Notes: a model not told the origin generated them from the letters alone. 64,000 nt of DNA from JAIBJN01 sp963784175 (GCA_963784175.1 CAWAQJ010000014.1:310001-374000), one strand, 5' to 3'. Shown: positions 24,217 to 33,171, counted from the stretch's first letter. Made by a program: numbers and translations.

Positions 24217-25522
24217 GCCCCGGCTGCTCGCGGGCGTCGTAGCGCCTGAACGCCGGCAGGGCTAACGCAGCGAGCGCCACGCCGACGACGCACAGCACGC
24301 CGCCCGAGACGATCGAGGCGCGGATCCCGGCGAACGAGGCGACGATGCCCGACTCGAGGTTCCCGAGCAGCGGGCCCGCCGAGTAGCTGACCTGCTCGAT
24401 GCCCGCGAGGCGGCCTCGCAGGTGGTCCGGGATCGTGGTGTTCCAGATCGTGCCGCGGAAGATCCCGCTGATCATGTCGGCAGCGCCCGCGAGCCCGAGG
24501 AAGATCAGCACGAGGGCGAGGCTCGGCGCGAAACCGGCTGCGGTGATGGCGACGCCCCAGGCCGCGGCCGCCCAGATGACGGCGAGGCCGTGGCGGTGCA
24601 CGCGCCCGGTCCAGCCGCTCGTCACCGTGGCGACGAGCGAGCCTGCGGGGATCGCCGCGTACATGAGCCCGAGCACGCCGGCGCCCCCGAACTCGGACGC
24701 GAACGCCGGGAAGAGCGCGAGCGGCATCCCGAAGAACATGGCGAGCATGTCCACGCTGTAGGTGCCGACGAGCTCCGGGCGGCTCACCGCGTAGCGGAAA
24801 CCGTCGACGATCCCGCTCAAGCTCGGCCTGGCGGCGCCCGGCGGCGGCGGTACGGCGCGCATGAGCGCGAGCGCGCCGAGCGACGCGCCGAACGTCGCCA
24901 CGTCGATCACGTACGTGGTCGGCAGCCCGAGGGTGGCGATCAGGATCCCGCCCACTGCCGGGCCCGTGACCATGCCGATGTTGCCCCGGAAGGAGTCCAG
25001 GGCGCTCGCCGCGATCAGCTCGTGCCGCTCGACGAGTCGCGGCGTGAGGGCGTCGAGCGGTGGACGCTGGATGCCGTCGAGCCCGGCCATGATCGCCCCG
25101 ACGACGAAGAGCACCCAGAGCTGCGGGCTCTCCAGTGTCGCGTTGAAAGCGAGGATGCCGGCGCAGAGCGCGAGCGACGCCTCGGCGATCTGGACGAGCC
25201 GGCGCCGGTCGAAGGCGTCGGCGAGCGCTCCGCCGACGAAGGCGGTCACGAGCAGCGGGCCGAGCTCGGCGAGGCTGAGGAGGCCGACGACGAGCGACGA
25301 GCCGGAGAGCTGGTACGCCTGGTACGGCAGCGCGACGTACGTGATCATCGAGCCGAAGAACGAGACGCCCTGGCCGAAGAAGAGCAGGCGGAAGTCGCGG
25401 TGCCGCTTCAGCGGCCCGATGTCGATCGTCGCGAGCTTGAGGGCCGAACGGACGCGCCCCGGCTCCGGCACCGGCGGGGCGGGCCCGAGGCGCTCGGCCT
25501 CGCGGAGGTCGTCTCCGCTCAC
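24179..25522 (-). CDS. MFS transporter, EntS/DHA3-like
   Basis: A 447-residue membrane protein with about 12 helices. It starts with a cytoplasmic tail, then FRLLFFGQGVSFFGSMITYVALPYQAYQL. The A-like motif FVGGALADAFDRRRLVQ is between helices 2 and 3. DGIQRPPLDALTPRLV and DHLRGRLAGIEQV match the enterobactin exporter EntS branch. Probably a small-molecule exporter. GTG 25522 overlaps the upstream tag stop (GTGA). Confidence 0.88.
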   Translation of the reverse strand: MSGDDLREAERLGPAPPVPEPGRVRSALKLATIDIGPLKRHRDFRLLFFGQGVSFFGSMITYVALPYQAYQLSGSSLVVGLLSLAELGPLLVTAFVGGALADAFDRRRLVQIAEASLALCAGILAFNATLESPQLWVLFVVGAIMAGLDGIQRPPLDALTPRLVERHELIAASALDSFRGNIGMVTGPAVGGILIATLGLPTTYVIDVATFGASLGALALMRAVPPPPGAARPSLSGIVDGFRYAVSRPELVGTYSVDMLAMFFGMPLALFPAFASEFGGAGVLGLMYAAIPAGSLVATVTSGWTGRVHRHGLAVIWAAAAWGVAITAAGFAPSLALVLIFLGLAGAADMISGIFRGTIWNTTIPDHLRGRLAGIEQVSYSAGPLLGNLESGIVASFAGIRASIVSGGVLCVVGVALAALALPAFRRYDAREQPGLTEPAAPGRSST

Positions 25523-26095
25523 CGGGTCTTGCTGCCGGCGCCGAAGCGGAAGCAGGAGACCACGTGGTCGTCCACGAGGCCGGCGGCCTGCATGAACGCG
25601 TAGCAGACCGTCGGCCCGACGAAGCGGAACCCGCGGCGCTTGAGCTCCTTGCTCATCGCCTTGGAGACGGGTGTCTCGGCGGGGATCTCACTCACCGACT
25701 TCCAGCCGCCCACGAGCGGCTCGCCGTCCACGAAGCCCCAGAGCAGCGCCGAGAAGCTCCCCAGCTCCTCGCTGCGTCTCGAGCACGCGGCGGGCGTTCT
25801 CGATCGTCGAGGAGACCTTCAGCCGGTTGCGGACGATGCCCGGATCGGCCAGCAGCTTCGCTTCGCGGCGGGAGTCGAAGCGCGCCACCTTGGCGGGATC
25901 GAAGCCGGCGAAGGCCTTGCGGTACCCCTCGCGCTTGTGGAGGATCGTCGACCACGAGAGCCCGGCCTGTGCGCCTTCGAGCGTGAGCAGCTCGTAAAGC
26001 GCACGATCGTCGCGCTCGGGCACGCCCCACTCCTCGTCGTGGTAGGCGACGTACTGGGGGTCGCTCTCCGGAACCCACGCGCAGCGCTCGGGCAC
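25519..26095 (-). pseudogene. tag: DNA-3-methyladenine glycosylase I (Tag), frameshifted near 25771
   Basis: Base-excision repair enzyme removing 3-methyladenine. The N-terminal half (from ATG 26095) shows RCAWVPESDPQYVAYHDEEWGVP, GAQAGLSWSTIL and the Zn ligands Cys4-region and His in AYHDEEWG. Near 25771 the frame breaks. Removing one base gives ETQEELGSFSALLWGFVDGEPLVGGW and continues in the second frame to GFRFVGPTVCYAFMQAAGLVDDH and VVSCFRF, which holds the other Zn ligands (HxxxC). The corrected length is 191 residues, normal for Tag. A split gene would lack half the zinc site. An indel error is as likely as a true pseudogene. Confidence 0.85.
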
Positions 26096-26159
26096 GGCAG
26101 GCAGGCTACGCGACGGCGACGAGGTCGAGGATTGCTGTCACGACTGGCACAATCGAGAA

Positions 26160-27233
26160 GTGAGACGAGGACGATCGTATTCCCTTGCCGTCTGCGCACT
26201 GGCCGCGCTTACGGCCCCCGCCGTTTCGACAAGCGCCGTCGAGACGGTTTCCGTGACGAAGTTCCCGGTGGTCGCCGTCGCCCAGGATCAGGGTCGAGTC
26301 GCGTGGATCACGACCCCACACCTCCCGGCCGAGCCGGGGGACGCGACGACGTATTGGGTCACGGTCCGGCATCTGCGCTCCGGCGCAGGGACCTCGGACC
26401 TGGTCGGAGCCGCAACGACGCTGGAAGTTCCTCTCCTCGCAGTCGGTGGAGGCCGCGCCTTCTATTCGGAATTCCAGTGCGGCAACGCCTGTTACAACAA
26501 CCTCTACACGATCTCGCCGAGTGGCAGGCGCAGCTGGTGGGTGACCACGTTGTCTACCTCGCCCGGCCCACCCCCGGACGGCGCAGGAAGGACGAACGAG
26601 GCAATCGCAGCCGACGGTTCGACGCTCGTCTACGCCCAGATCAACTGGACGTTCTCGGTTCCGGGCTGCGACCCTTACATCACGTCCTGCGGACCGAGCA
26701 GCGCGTCTCCCGGCCCCGTATGGCGCCTTAGCGAGGCGGGACCTATTCAGATTCCCGGCGCAACCGCAGACGTCATGCTGGCGGCAGGTCAGGGTCGGGT
26801 GGTGACCGCGCTAAGGGGCCAGGTACAGGTGCGCGACGCCGTCAACGGAAGCCTCATCTCCTCGTTCACCCCGTCAGGGACCATCCGCGCGCTCGCGCTC
26901 GACGGCGGCCTGGTCGCCGTCCTCCTCCAGGACGCCGGCGGGAAACGCATCGAGCGCTACGACGTCGCGAGCGGCGCGTTCCTCGCCTCGACGGCAGTGC
27001 CGGCGACCACCGCCGCCGAGTTGGACGTCTCCGGGCAGAAGCTCGTTTTCCGAAGCGGCAACGAGATCCGGCTTCTGGCGCACCCGACAGGGAACGTGCG
27101 CCTGCTCCTGACCACAAGAACGAAGCCGATCGGGCTCTCGATCGAGGGCACGCAGGTCGCGTGGGTGAAGCGGGTCGTCTGGGGCGTGAACCGCGGCGGG
27201 CGCGGCTTCGTCCGCTCGCTGCGCGTCTCCTAG
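26160..27233 (+). CDS. secreted protein, possible beta-propeller, unknown function
   Basis: A 357-residue protein from GTG 26160 with signal peptide (YSLAVCALAALTAPAVSTSA). The mature part consists of repeated short beta units: VVAVAQDQGRVAWIT, LLAVGGGRAFYSEF, EAIAADGSTLVYAQ, VMLAAGQGRVVTALRG, RALALDGGLVAVLLQ, ELDVSGQKLVFRSG and GLSIEGTQVAWVKR. This periodicity, each unit with a G/D turn before a valine-rich strand, suggests a propeller. Cys pairs CGNAC and CDPYITSC are present. No enzyme motif. Its stop overlaps the convergent aroE by 4 bases. Confidence 0.72.
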   Translation: MRRGRSYSLAVCALAALTAPAVSTSAVETVSVTKFPVVAVAQDQGRVAWITTPHLPAEPGDATTYWVTVRHLRSGAGTSDLVGAATTLEVPLLAVGGGRAFYSEFQCGNACYNNLYTISPSGRRSWWVTTLSTSPGPPPDGAGRTNEAIAADGSTLVYAQINWTFSVPGCDPYITSCGPSSASPGPVWRLSEAGPIQIPGATADVMLAAGQGRVVTALRGQVQVRDAVNGSLISSFTPSGTIRALALDGGLVAVLLQDAGGKRIERYDVASGAFLASTAVPATTAAELDVSGQKLVFRSGNEIRLLAHPTGNVRLLLTTRTKPIGLSIEGTQVAWVKRVVWGVNRGGRGFVRSLRVS

Positions 27234-28081
27234 AGCGCGAACGCCTCCCGGAGCGCGTCCCGCATGGCCTGCACGTCCGGCTCGACGCCGGTCCAGAGCT
27301 CGAAGCCGATCCTCCCCTGCTCCACGAGCATCTCGAGGCCGTCGAGGGTCTCGCAGCCCAGTTCGGCCGCCGTTCCGAGGAAGCGCGTCTCCGGCGGGTT
27401 CGGGATCACGTCGGCGACGAGCGCCCGGCCGGCGACGTCCTCGAGCTCGAGCGGGACGACGGCCTCGATGTCGGGGTAGAGCCCGATCGACGTCGCGTTG
27501 ACGACGAGGTCGGCCTCCGCTGGCACCCGGAAGCCGGTGCCGAGCTCCTCGACACGGACGTCCGGCGGCGACTCCATCTCCGTGAGCAGCGCGCCGAGCT
27601 CCTGCCCGCGTGCAGCGCCGCGGTTGACGATCGTGATGCCGGCGGCTCCGGCCAGCGCGAGCTCGACGGCGATCGCCCGCGCGGCGCCGCCGGCGCCCAG
27701 GAGCACCGCTCGCGCGCCCGCCGGGTCGCGACGCCGGCGCACCGCCTCGAGGAAGCCCGCACCGTCGGTGTTCTCGCCGACCAGCTCGTCGCCGCGGCGC
27801 ACGACGCAGTTGACGGCGCCCATGAGAGCGGCCGAGCGCCCGACCCGGTCGAGGTGCTCGACGACCGCGACCTTGTGGGGGATGGTGCAGTTGAAGCCGC
27901 GCAGCCCCATCACCCGCGCCCCGCGCACCGCGTCCGCCAGCCCTTCGGGGGCAACCTCGATCGTCAGGTAGCGCCAGTCCAGCCCGGCTGCGGCGAATCC
28001 CGCCTCGATCATCGCCTGCGTCGGGTTCTCCTCCACGGGCTGCCCGAAGAGGCCGACCAGCTCCTGCCGGAATCCCGCCAT
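27230..28081 (-). CDS. aroE: shikimate dehydrogenase
   Basis: NADP-dependent reduction of 3-dehydroshikimate in the chorismate pathway. The 283-residue protein has the catalytic Lys in FNCTIPHKVAV and Asp in GENTDGAGF. The NADP loop is LLGAGGAARAIA, and NATSIGLYPD is family-typical. The usual shikimate-binding SxS segment (SLSPxMH) reads NPTQAMI here, so the two Ser are replaced by Asn and Thr. I recall this variant from other phyla, so it may be a distinct subfamily with altered substrate range. No other aro gene is adjacent. Confidence 0.9.
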   Translation of the reverse strand: MAGFRQELVGLFGQPVEENPTQAMIEAGFAAAGLDWRYLTIEVAPEGLADAVRGARVMGLRGFNCTIPHKVAVVEHLDRVGRSAALMGAVNCVVRRGDELVGENTDGAGFLEAVRRRRDPAGARAVLLGAGGAARAIAVELALAGAAGITIVNRGAARGQELGALLTEMESPPDVRVEELGTGFRVPAEADLVVNATSIGLYPDIEAVVPLELEDVAGRALVADVIPNPPETRFLGTAAELGCETLDGLEMLVEQGRIGFELWTGVEPDVQAMRDALREAFAL

Positions 28082-28109
28082 CAGACCGCCTGAGGACGCT
28101 GCGCCACGC

Positions 28110-29321
28110 CTAGCTGAAGGTCTCGAGGGCGCCGTTCATGCTCCGGACTCCCTGGACGCAGGCCCGCCGCGTCGCGGCATCCGGAAGCGACCCGCAGCCG
28201 AAGTCCTCGAACGCGCCGTCGGTCAGCACTGCGAGCACCTTGCCGAGCCAGCGATAGCAGGCCGTCTTCGTCTCGCCGGGGAAGCCGTCGCACTGGCGGA
28301 TGAGCGCGACAAGGTCCTCCGGCGTCGCCGTTGCGAGGAGGTTCTGCACCTTGGTGCCGCGGATGCAGCTGATGGCGTCCTCACCGTCGAACTCGGTGCA
28401 GATCGCGAGCTGCTCGCTCGGGTCAGGAGGCCCGACCACCGACGCCGCCGTGATGCAGCCTTGCCGCTGCAGCCCTTCGAGGCCCGTGCACAGCGCCTCG
28501 ATGTCCTCCGCCCCGTTCACTGGCTGGTCGGGACGGTCGTCGACGAACGCCCGGTACCAGCACGGGCGCACGAACTGAGCAGCCTGGGCGCCACACAGCA
28601 CGCGCGGGTCGTCGGCGACCTCTGCCGGAGGCTCCGTGTCGTCGGCGCCGATCACCGCGAACCAGTAGTCGTGGAAGGCGCCCTGCGAGCAGTCGGGCGC
28701 GCTCACGTCGCCGAGGGCGTCGCAGAGCAGCAGGGCTTCGTCGAGGTCCTCGCGAACGAGGCGCATGAAGGCATGGCCGAACCCGTGCACGCAGCTGTAG
28801 CGCTGGTAGCGCGTGTCCGTCTCGTCGCACACGGCGGCTGCCTGCGCGGGCCGGCTCAGGTCGATCTGCGGCGCGACACCGGTGACGAGCCCGTGCGCGA
28901 AGCCCGCGGTGCAGCCCGGCTCGTTGGACTGCGGCAGGTAGGTCATCAGCGTGGCGAGCGTGACCTGGTGCTCCGCTGCGAACTCACGCCCGACGGTGTG
29001 CATGAGCCCGTGGCAGTCGCCGAGCAGCCGCCCGGTCGGATCGGAATAGGCGGCGACGGCCGCCTCCTCGAGCGGGCCGGAGGGGTCATCCTCGCCTTCG
29101 AAGAGGGCAGCGAGCGCCTGCGTGTAGCACTCGCGAGCCGCGTCGGCGTCTTCGATCGCGCCGCATTCCTCCAGACCGGGCTCCTCGGCGGGCGCCGTGT
29201 CGGACTGCGTGGACTGTGCGGAGGACTCGGGCTCGTCGTCTCCCCCCGAGCACGCGACGGACGCCGCCGCAAGAGCCGCAAGCACTGCCATGCCGAGGAT
29301 CACCCGCCGCACACGAGTCAT
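28110..29321 (-). CDS. Cys/His-rich lipoprotein with repeated motifs, unknown function
   Basis: A 403-residue lipoprotein. The signal VILGMAVLAALAAASVAC ends in lipobox SVAC. After an acidic Ser-rich linker the mature part has about 20 Cys arranged with His/Gly motifs: DCHGLMHTVGR, GCTAGFAHGLV, SCVHGFGHAFM, DCSQGAFHDYWF, GCITAASV and SCIRGTKV. The C-terminal cysteine pairs CYRWLG and GCGSLPD follow. The repeating C..(G/H)G..H pattern suggests disulfide-stabilised helical repeats, or metal or heme binding. No CxxCH heme site is seen. I do not recognise the family. Confidence 0.75.
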   Translation of the reverse strand: MTRVRRVILGMAVLAALAAASVACSGGDDEPESSAQSTQSDTAPAEEPGLEECGAIEDADAARECYTQALAALFEGEDDPSGPLEEAAVAAYSDPTGRLLGDCHGLMHTVGREFAAEHQVTLATLMTYLPQSNEPGCTAGFAHGLVTGVAPQIDLSRPAQAAAVCDETDTRYQRYSCVHGFGHAFMRLVREDLDEALLLCDALGDVSAPDCSQGAFHDYWFAVIGADDTEPPAEVADDPRVLCGAQAAQFVRPCWYRAFVDDRPDQPVNGAEDIEALCTGLEGLQRQGCITAASVVGPPDPSEQLAICTEFDGEDAISCIRGTKVQNLLATATPEDLVALIRQCDGFPGETKTACYRWLGKVLAVLTDGAFEDFGCGSLPDAATRRACVQGVRSMNGALETFS

Positions 29322-29344
29322 CGTAGTGCGGCCCGCCGGGGCGA

Positions 29345-30211
29345 TTAGCCCGAAGCGGTCAGCAGGAGGCCGATGCCGGAAGGGTCGCGCACGAGCACGC
29401 CGTCCTCCTGGGATTCAGGCTCTTGCTCCGTCGCCGCCACTCGCGCGGCAACCCGGTCGCGCTCACCCTCGTCGGGAAGGACGATGGTCGCGTATCGAAG
29501 CGCGGCGGTGCCCGGAGGAGGCGCAGGCGCCCCGAGGCTGTGCCAGGTGTTCGCGCCCACGTGATGGTGGTAGCCGCCGGCCGCCAGGAAGGCGGCTGAC
29601 CCGAACAGCTCCGCCATGACGTCGAACCCGAGCACGTCCCGGTAGAAGTCGATCGTCGCGCCGACGTCGGCGACCTGGAGGTGGATGTGGCCCATGTCCG
29701 TCCCGGCCGGCAGGCCGTCGAAGGGCTCCGTCGCCGGATCGTCGAGCTCGCCCATCAGGTCGGCGACGTCGAGGGGGTCGGTCGTCATACGGGCACCGAC
29801 GAGCCCTTCCCAGACCACCCGCGGGCGGTCGTGGTAGATCTCGATGCCGTGCCCGTCCGGGTCGGTGAGGTAGATCGCCTCGCTGACGAAGTGGTCGGAC
29901 ATGCCGAGGAGCGCGACGTGCTCGCGGGCGGCGTGGGCGAGCCAACGTGCGAGATCGACCCGCTCAGGGACGCGGAGCGCGAAGTGGTACAGCCCGGTGT
30001 GACGGCTCGCCGGACTGGCGCCCGGCTCTTCGACGAGCCCGAGAAGCTCGACGCCTCCGGCGCCGAGCAAGGCCTTGCCGGACCCCGCTTCGAGGACGGT
30101 GAGGCCGACCGTTTCCCGGTAGTAGTCGAGCGCGCGCTCGAGGTCGGCGACCGTGACGTGCACGGCCCCCATGGTCGTGGTCGCGGGCAGCAACTCGGTG
30201 GCGGCCGTCAT
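29345..30211 (-). CDS. VOC-family dioxygenase/glyoxalase (CatE-like)
   Basis: A 288-residue two-module VOC protein: MGAVHVTVADLERALDYYRETVGLTVLE and LTDPDGHGIEIYHDRPR in module 1, then MGHIHLQVADVGATIDFYRDVLGFDVM and GYHHHVGANTWHS in module 2. This matches the CatE-type group (Bacillus catechol-2,3-dioxygenase). Metal ligands are probably His in HIHLQ, His in YHHH and a C-terminal acid. ATG 30211. Single gene between a lipoprotein and the divergent surface-protein pair. Confidence 0.88.
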   Translation of the reverse strand: MTAATELLPATTTMGAVHVTVADLERALDYYRETVGLTVLEAGSGKALLGAGGVELLGLVEEPGASPASRHTGLYHFALRVPERVDLARWLAHAAREHVALLGMSDHFVSEAIYLTDPDGHGIEIYHDRPRVVWEGLVGARMTTDPLDVADLMGELDDPATEPFDGLPAGTDMGHIHLQVADVGATIDFYRDVLGFDVMAELFGSAAFLAAGGYHHHVGANTWHSLGAPAPPPGTAALRYATIVLPDEGERDRVAARVAATEQEPESQEDGVLVRDPSGIGLLLTASG

Positions 30212-30386
30212 ACGGCCACGATAGCCGCGGAGTGCCGCCTCGTCGCAGGTGTCTCTTTACGTATCGCTCACACGCCGCATACGAGCTATTAAGAACCTCG
30301 ATTTACGTTTTGCCGCGGTAATCCCTTGACCTGGGGTCGGGGCCGTCGCCTCATCAGCCGATCAAGGTCGAGGAGCCGCACGTCGT

Positions 30387-31535
30387 ATGCGTTTTCGACG
30401 CCTACTTCCCGTATTCGTTGTCCTTGCCGCATTCGCGTTTCCCGCGACTGGCTCGGCCAACGACCTTCCGAACGGTTCGTTCGAGAACCGCCTGCAGTCC
30501 TGGGCGCCGATGAGCTCGGCGCTCGCGATTCGGGCGGGCGGGGTGCACGGGGCGCGGTACGCGCGTGCGACTTTCCGTCGTGGAACGGCGTTCGGCCTCT
30601 TCACCACGCCGAGCCTCGACCTCGATGCCGGGCAAAGCATCTCCGCCCGCGCGTCGATTCGAGCTCCCCGTGGAAAGCAGGTCTGCGTCCGGATCCGCGA
30701 ACGCCGCGCCGGCAAGCTCGTCGCCCAGGCCGTGCGGTGCGTGGCATCCACCGGCGGGTGGCAGCGGCCGCCCGGTCTCGGGTACACGGTGCGGCGCGGC
30801 GACAGCACCCTCGCGCTTGCGGTGTTCGAGCGGCGCACGAGGGCTCGCAACTGGATCGACGTCGACAACGTCGTCCTCAACGTCGTCCCGCTCGGCACGC
30901 CGCCGGCCGGGACGGTCATCGTCACCAACCGGCCCTGGAGCTGCACCGGGCCCCTCTCCGCGTTCGGGGCGCTTCCGGTCAAGGTCGTCTCGACGATCGC
31001 CAACGCCAGCGCAAACGACAACGACAACGCCGTCAGCCTCAGAGGCTGCTCCGGCGACGGCGACCCGGCGACGATCGACCTGATCCTCGACATCCGTGGC
31101 AACCGCGGCGCGATCGGCACGTCCTACGACGCCGTTCGCATAGGCCAGAACGCGCATGACCTCGTCGTGACCGGAAACGCCGAGTGCGGAGCCCGTAGCT
31201 CGAACCCCTCCATCCACCAGGACGTCGTCCAGGCCCTCTCGGGGAACCGCATCGAGTTCCGCGACTTCACGTCGGGCAACCCGGAGACGGGCGACTGGTC
31301 GTGCTGGGGCGCGGGCGGCGGGTGGTACATCACGTGGGCGAACGCCGGTATCCCGACCGAGCTCATCTGTCTGCGGTGCAAGCTGGCGACCTTCAACCAG
31401 AACCTGCGGATCGACGAGTCCGTGCGCTCCGGCGCGCGCGACTCGGTGTTCGGCTTTTCCCGCTCCTACGGAATCTTCATCGGGCCCGACGCCGTCGACC
31501 CGGTGAACGTCAACAACCGCGTCATCGAGTACTAG
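30387..31535 (+). CDS. secreted two-domain protein, paralogue of the next gene
   Basis: A 382-residue exported protein with signal peptide (LLPVFVVLAAFAFPATGSA). Residues about 25-165 form a jelly-roll-like module: NDLPNGSFENRLQSW, RYARATFRRGT and WIDVDNVVLNV, as in carbohydrate-binding modules. Residues about 175-382 form a domain shared with the next gene (NRPWSCTG, KVVSTIANASANDNDNAVSLRGC, DLILDIRGN, GNAECGARSSNPSIHQD, CWGAGGGWYITWANAG, VNVNNRVI). It has paired Cys and regular beta segments, suggesting a right-handed beta-helix. Function unknown; cell-surface or polysaccharide binding is likely. Confidence 0.78.
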   Translation: MRFRRLLPVFVVLAAFAFPATGSANDLPNGSFENRLQSWAPMSSALAIRAGGVHGARYARATFRRGTAFGLFTTPSLDLDAGQSISARASIRAPRGKQVCVRIRERRAGKLVAQAVRCVASTGGWQRPPGLGYTVRRGDSTLALAVFERRTRARNWIDVDNVVLNVVPLGTPPAGTVIVTNRPWSCTGPLSAFGALPVKVVSTIANASANDNDNAVSLRGCSGDGDPATIDLILDIRGNRGAIGTSYDAVRIGQNAHDLVVTGNAECGARSSNPSIHQDVVQALSGNRIEFRDFTSGNPETGDWSCWGAGGGWYITWANAGIPTELICLRCKLATFNQNLRIDESVRSGARDSVFGFSRSYGIFIGPDAVDPVNVNNRVIEY

Positions 31536-31599
31536 CCGGCTCGTCCGCCCGTCGGACGCATCGGCTCTGACACGCCGTCAATCCCAATCGAAAGGGGTC

Positions 31600-33129
31600 A
31601 TGGCCATTCCAAGGCTGTATCTCACCCTGCTCACGCTGCTCGTCGCCGGGACGATTTTCGCCCCCGGCGCCGTGGCGGCGACCTACCCGGCGGCTCACGA
31701 CGCCTGGGTCACAAACCGCTACCAGGCGCGCAACTACGGCGCCGAGCGCCTCATGCGCGTCAACGACAGCCCCGTGAAGCGCTCGTACGTCCGCTTCACC
31801 GTCCCGGCGATCTCGGGGACGATCCAGAGCGCCTACCTCCGCGTCTACGCGCAGACCGCCGCCGCAAACGGCTTCCGCGTCTGGACGACGACCGCCGGCT
31901 GGAACCAGGGCGCGATCACCTACGCCAACGCCCCGGCCGCGGGGACGCTGGTCGCCGACGTCCCGCGTTTCACGGCCACGAACACGTGGCGGCAGGTCGA
32001 CGTGACCGCCGCCGTCACCGCGGGCACGCGGGCGTTCCTGCTCGCCACGCCGAGCACCCCCGCCGACGTGATCTTCACCACGCGGGAGGGCGGCCGGGCG
32101 CCCGAGCTCGTCATCAACACCGGCGGCACCGAGCCGCCTCCGCCGACCCCGACCGCGCCGGCGAGCACGTCTGCGCCGACGGTGAGCGGGACGGCCCAGC
32201 AGGGCCAGGCACTCACCGCCACCTCCGGCTCGTGGAGCGGCAGCACGCCGATGAACTACGCCCACCAGTGGCGCCGCTGTAACGCCTCGGGTGGGGCGTG
32301 CTCCAACATCGACGGCGCGACGACAGCCTCCTACACCCTCGCTGCGGCGGACGTCGGCCAAACGGTCCGCGTGCGGGTGACGGCGTCCAACTCGGCCGGC
32401 TCGGCGAGCGCGGACTCGAACCAGACCGCCGTCGTCACCTCGAGCACGCCGGATCCCGACCCGGATCCGGATCCCGATCCGACGCCGGGCACAACGATCA
32501 CGACGAACCGGCCGTGGAACTGCACCGGCGCCCTCACGGCCTTCGGGACGCTCCCGATCAAGGTCGTCTCGACCATCGCCAACGCGAGCGCGAACGACAA
32601 CGACAACGCCGTGAGCCTGCGCGGGTGCTACGGGGACGGGAATCCGAACACGGTCGACCTGATCCTCGACATCCGCGGCAACGGTGGCTCGGTCGGCGAC
32701 GGCTCGATCGGCACCTCCTACGACACCGTTCGCATCGGCCAGAACGCGCACGACCTGGTCGTCACCGGAAACGCCGAGTGCGGAGCCCGCAGCTCGAACC
32801 CGTCCATCCACCAGGACATCGTCCAGGCGCTCTCCGGCAGCAACATCACCTTCGTCGACTTCACGTCGGGCGACCCGTTCACGGGCCGCTGGACGTGCTG
32901 GGGCGCGGGTGGCGGCTGGTACATCACCTGGGCGAACGCCGGCAGGCCGACCGACCTCATCTGCCTGCGTTGCATCCTCGCGACGTACAACCAGAACCTG
33001 CGCATCGGCGACTCGCTTCGCTCGGGCGCCCGCGACTCCGTGTTCGGTTACAGCCGCTCGTACGGGATCTTCGTCGAGTCGGTCGCGACGAGCCCGGTGA
33101 ACGTGAACAACCGCGTCATCCGCTACTAA
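31600..33129 (+). CDS. secreted DNRLRE + Ig-like + shared C-terminal domain protein
   Basis: A 509-residue exported protein with signal peptide ending near GAVAA. Residues about 27-180 form a DNRLRE/CBM96-like module (DAWVTNRYQARNYGAE, VNDSPVKRSYVRFTVP, WRQVDVTAAV). A bacterial Ig-like unit follows (APTVSGTAQQGQALTATSGSW, HQWRRC, YTLAAADVGQTVRVRVTASN). An Asp-Pro linker (DPDPDPDPDPTPG) then joins the C-terminal domain of about 200 residues shared with the previous gene. Two paralogues thus present the same domain on different binding modules. Start ATG 31600 after GAAAGGGG. A strong terminator follows. Confidence 0.82.
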   Translation: MAIPRLYLTLLTLLVAGTIFAPGAVAATYPAAHDAWVTNRYQARNYGAERLMRVNDSPVKRSYVRFTVPAISGTIQSAYLRVYAQTAAANGFRVWTTTAGWNQGAITYANAPAAGTLVADVPRFTATNTWRQVDVTAAVTAGTRAFLLATPSTPADVIFTTREGGRAPELVINTGGTEPPPPTPTAPASTSAPTVSGTAQQGQALTATSGSWSGSTPMNYAHQWRRCNASGGACSNIDGATTASYTLAAADVGQTVRVRVTASNSAGSASADSNQTAVVTSSTPDPDPDPDPDPTPGTTITTNRPWNCTGALTAFGTLPIKVVSTIANASANDNDNAVSLRGCYGDGNPNTVDLILDIRGNGGSVGDGSIGTSYDTVRIGQNAHDLVVTGNAECGARSSNPSIHQDIVQALSGSNITFVDFTSGDPFTGRWTCWGAGGGWYITWANAGRPTDLICLRCILATYNQNLRIGDSLRSGARDSVFGYSRSYGIFVESVATSPVNVNNRVIRY

Positions 33130-33142
33130 CGGCAGGACTGGA

Positions 33143-33171
33143 GGGGCGGCCCGCACCGAGCGGGCCGCCCC
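33143..33171 (+). terminator. intrinsic terminator after the surface-protein pair
   Basis: An 11-bp GC stem (33143-33153 GGGGCGGCCCG with 33161-33171), a 7-base loop and a short TTT tail, 13 bases after the stop codon at 33129. Confidence 0.8.

Noticed and set aside
32445..32490. Short GATCCCGACCCGGATCC repeat in the 31600 gene as a possible repeat array
   Set aside because: It encodes the Asp-Pro linker in frame and is a low-complexity protein linker, not a CRISPR or mobile repeat.
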